This document shows, piece after piece, positions 7,886-8,739 of a stretch of 8,739 nucleotides of DNA. Within the stretch, counting starts at the first letter, position 1, and every line of letters begins with the position of its first letter. This DNA comes from Massilia sp. (GTDB taxonomy: Bacteria > Pseudomonadota > Gammaproteobacteria > Burkholderiales > Burkholderiaceae_D). The DNA lies in the NCBI GenBank assembly GCA_003520365.1, contig DOUW01000095.1, positions 1-8,739 of the forward strand, read 5' to 3'. Under the pieces are notes generated by a model. The model was not told the origin of the DNA, made no database searches, and worked only from the letters and a program-made list of their open reading frames with translations. The position numbers and the translations under genes were made by a program.

Positions 7886-8590
7886 ATGAATACGAACGCC
7901 GACCCTCTTGAAATCTCGAAATTCAGCGAACTGGCCCACCGCTGGTGGGACCCGACTTCCGAATTTCGCCCGCTCCACGAAATCAACCCGCTGCGCCTTG
8001 AATGGATCAACGCGCGCGCGCCGCTGGCCGGCAAGAACGTGATCGACATCGGTTGCGGCGGCGGCGTGCTGTCCGAATCGATGGCGCGCAAGGGCGCGAA
8101 AGTCACCGGCATCGACCTGTCGAAAAAGGCCCTGAAAGTGGCCGACCTGCACAGCCTGGAGTCGGGCGTCGAAGTGCGCTACAAGCACATCGCGGCCGAA
8201 GAGATGGCAGCGGCCGAGCCGGGCCAGTTCGACGTCGTGACCTGCATGGAAATGCTCGAGCACGTACCCGACCCGGCCTCGATCGTGCGCGCTGCCACCA
8301 CGCTGGTGAAGCCGGGCGGCAAGGTCTTCTTCTCGACCATCAACCGCAATCCGAAGGCCTACCTGCTGGCCGTGATCGGCGCCGAATACGTGCTGCGCAT
8401 GCTGCCGCGCGGCACCCACGACTACGGCAAGTTCATCACGCCGGCCGAGCTGTCGCAGTTCGCCCGCGCCGCTGGCCTGCAGGTCGACGGCATGAAGGGC
8501 CTGAGCTACAACCCGCTCACCAAGATCTACTCGCTCAACAACGACACCGACGTGAACTACATGGTGGCGTGCACCCGACCGCTCGACTGA
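7886..8590 (+). CDS. ubiG: Ubiquinone biosynthesis O-methyltransferase
   Basis: SAM-dependent class I methyltransferase that performs both O-methylations in ubiquinone synthesis, acting on polyprenyl-catechol and demethylubiquinone intermediates at the inner-membrane face. 234 residues, family length. Evidence: [13 protein letters not shown] N-terminus (ELAHRWWDP, 15-23); [15 protein letters not shown] at 27-41; SAM motif [14 protein letters not shown] at 52-64; acidic GIDLS at 75-79; [10 protein letters not shown] at 121-130; KPGG at 142-145; and the UbiG signature [12 protein letters not shown] at 148-159 followed by HDYGKFITP at 178-186. The frame is open back to a GTG at 7799, but that would translate through the ompA terminator. 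The ATG at 7886 begins the conserved protein. A HAD phosphatase gene follows after 13 bp, probably in the same operon. Confidence 0.96.
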   Translation: MNTNADPLEISKFSELAHRWWDPTSEFRPLHEINPLRLEWINARAPLAGKNVIDIGCGGGVLSESMARKGAKVTGIDLSKKALKVADLHSLESGVEVRYKHIAAEEMAAAEPGQFDVVTCMEMLEHVPDPASIVRAATTLVKPGGKVFFSTINRNPKAYLLAVIGAEYVLRMLPRGTHDYGKFITPAELSQFARAAGLQVDGMKGLSYNPLTKIYSLNNDTDVNYMVACTRPLD

Positions 8591-8603
8591 ACGATTCCCG
8601 ACC

Positions 8604-8739
8604 ATGAGTTCCCTTGCTGTGATGCCGGCCCCGCGCGCCGTCCTGTTCGACCTCGACGGCACCCTGGCCGACACCGCGCCCGACCTGGCCGCGGCCGTCA
8701 ACTGGCTGCGCACCGAGCGCGGCCTCGAACCGACCCCGT
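8604..8739 (+). CDS. HAD-superfamily phosphatase (Gph/MupP type), N-terminal part
   Basis: First 45 residues of a HAD hydrolase, cut by the right window edge. HAD motif I is LFDLDGTLADTAPD at residues 14-27. Asp16 is the expected nucleophile and Asp18 the general acid/base, and the following DLAAAVNWLRTERGL begins the cap helices. The start at 8604 is 13 bp after the ubiG stop; an in-frame ATG at residue 7 (8622) is an alternative. No clear Shine-Dalgarno is visible, so coupling to ubiG is likely. Such genes are usually named gph (phosphoglycolate phosphatase), which clears 2-phosphoglycolate. In Pseudomonas the HAD gene next to ubiG is MupP, the N-acetylmuramate-6-phosphate phosphatase of peptidoglycan recycling. 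Motif I alone does not separate the two, so I leave the symbol blank. Confidence 0.85.
   Translation, partial: MSSLAVMPAPRAVLFDLDGTLADTAPDLAAAVNWLRTERGLEPTP

Overview
This window looks like a chromosomal core region of a high-GC betaproteobacterium. Gene order, the form of the OmpA-like protein and the codon use suggest Burkholderiales, most likely Oxalobacteraceae (Massilia, Janthinobacterium or Duganella type). That placement is inference; there is no rRNA or other strict marker here. I see no phage, transposase, CRISPR array or defence genes.

Layout. The left three quarters (1-6660) is one block read leftwards: gyrA, then serC, pheA, hisC and the first 119 codons of tyrA, which runs off the left edge. 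This is the aromatic/serine 'supraoperon' order known from beta- and gammaproteobacteria. SerC makes phosphoserine and takes part in PLP synthesis. PheA converts chorismate to phenylpyruvate. HisC is a histidinol-phosphate/aromatic aminotransferase that probably serves both His and Phe/Tyr. TyrA begins the tyrosine branch. hisC and tyrA abut with no spacer, and pheA and hisC are 25 bp apart, so these three are almost certainly co-transcribed. serC and pheA are separated by about 226 bp holding two REP-like palindromes in inverted orientation, the most unusual non-coding feature of the window.

A 397-bp AT-richer divergent region (6661-7057) separates gyrA from the rightward block. It should hold the gyrA promoter and the ompA promoter with a long ompA leader. 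The right block has ompA (a secreted peptidoglycan-binding OmpA-C protein with no beta-barrel), a strong intrinsic terminator, ubiG (ubiquinone O-methyltransferase), and the start of a HAD phosphatase 13 bp downstream. That phosphatase would usually be named gph, but by neighbourhood it could be the peptidoglycan-recycling enzyme MupP.

The protein-coding content is conventional. The points worth following up are the REP-like pair, the mutually exclusive pairings in the ompA leader, a possibly leaderless ubiG message and the Gph/MupP question.
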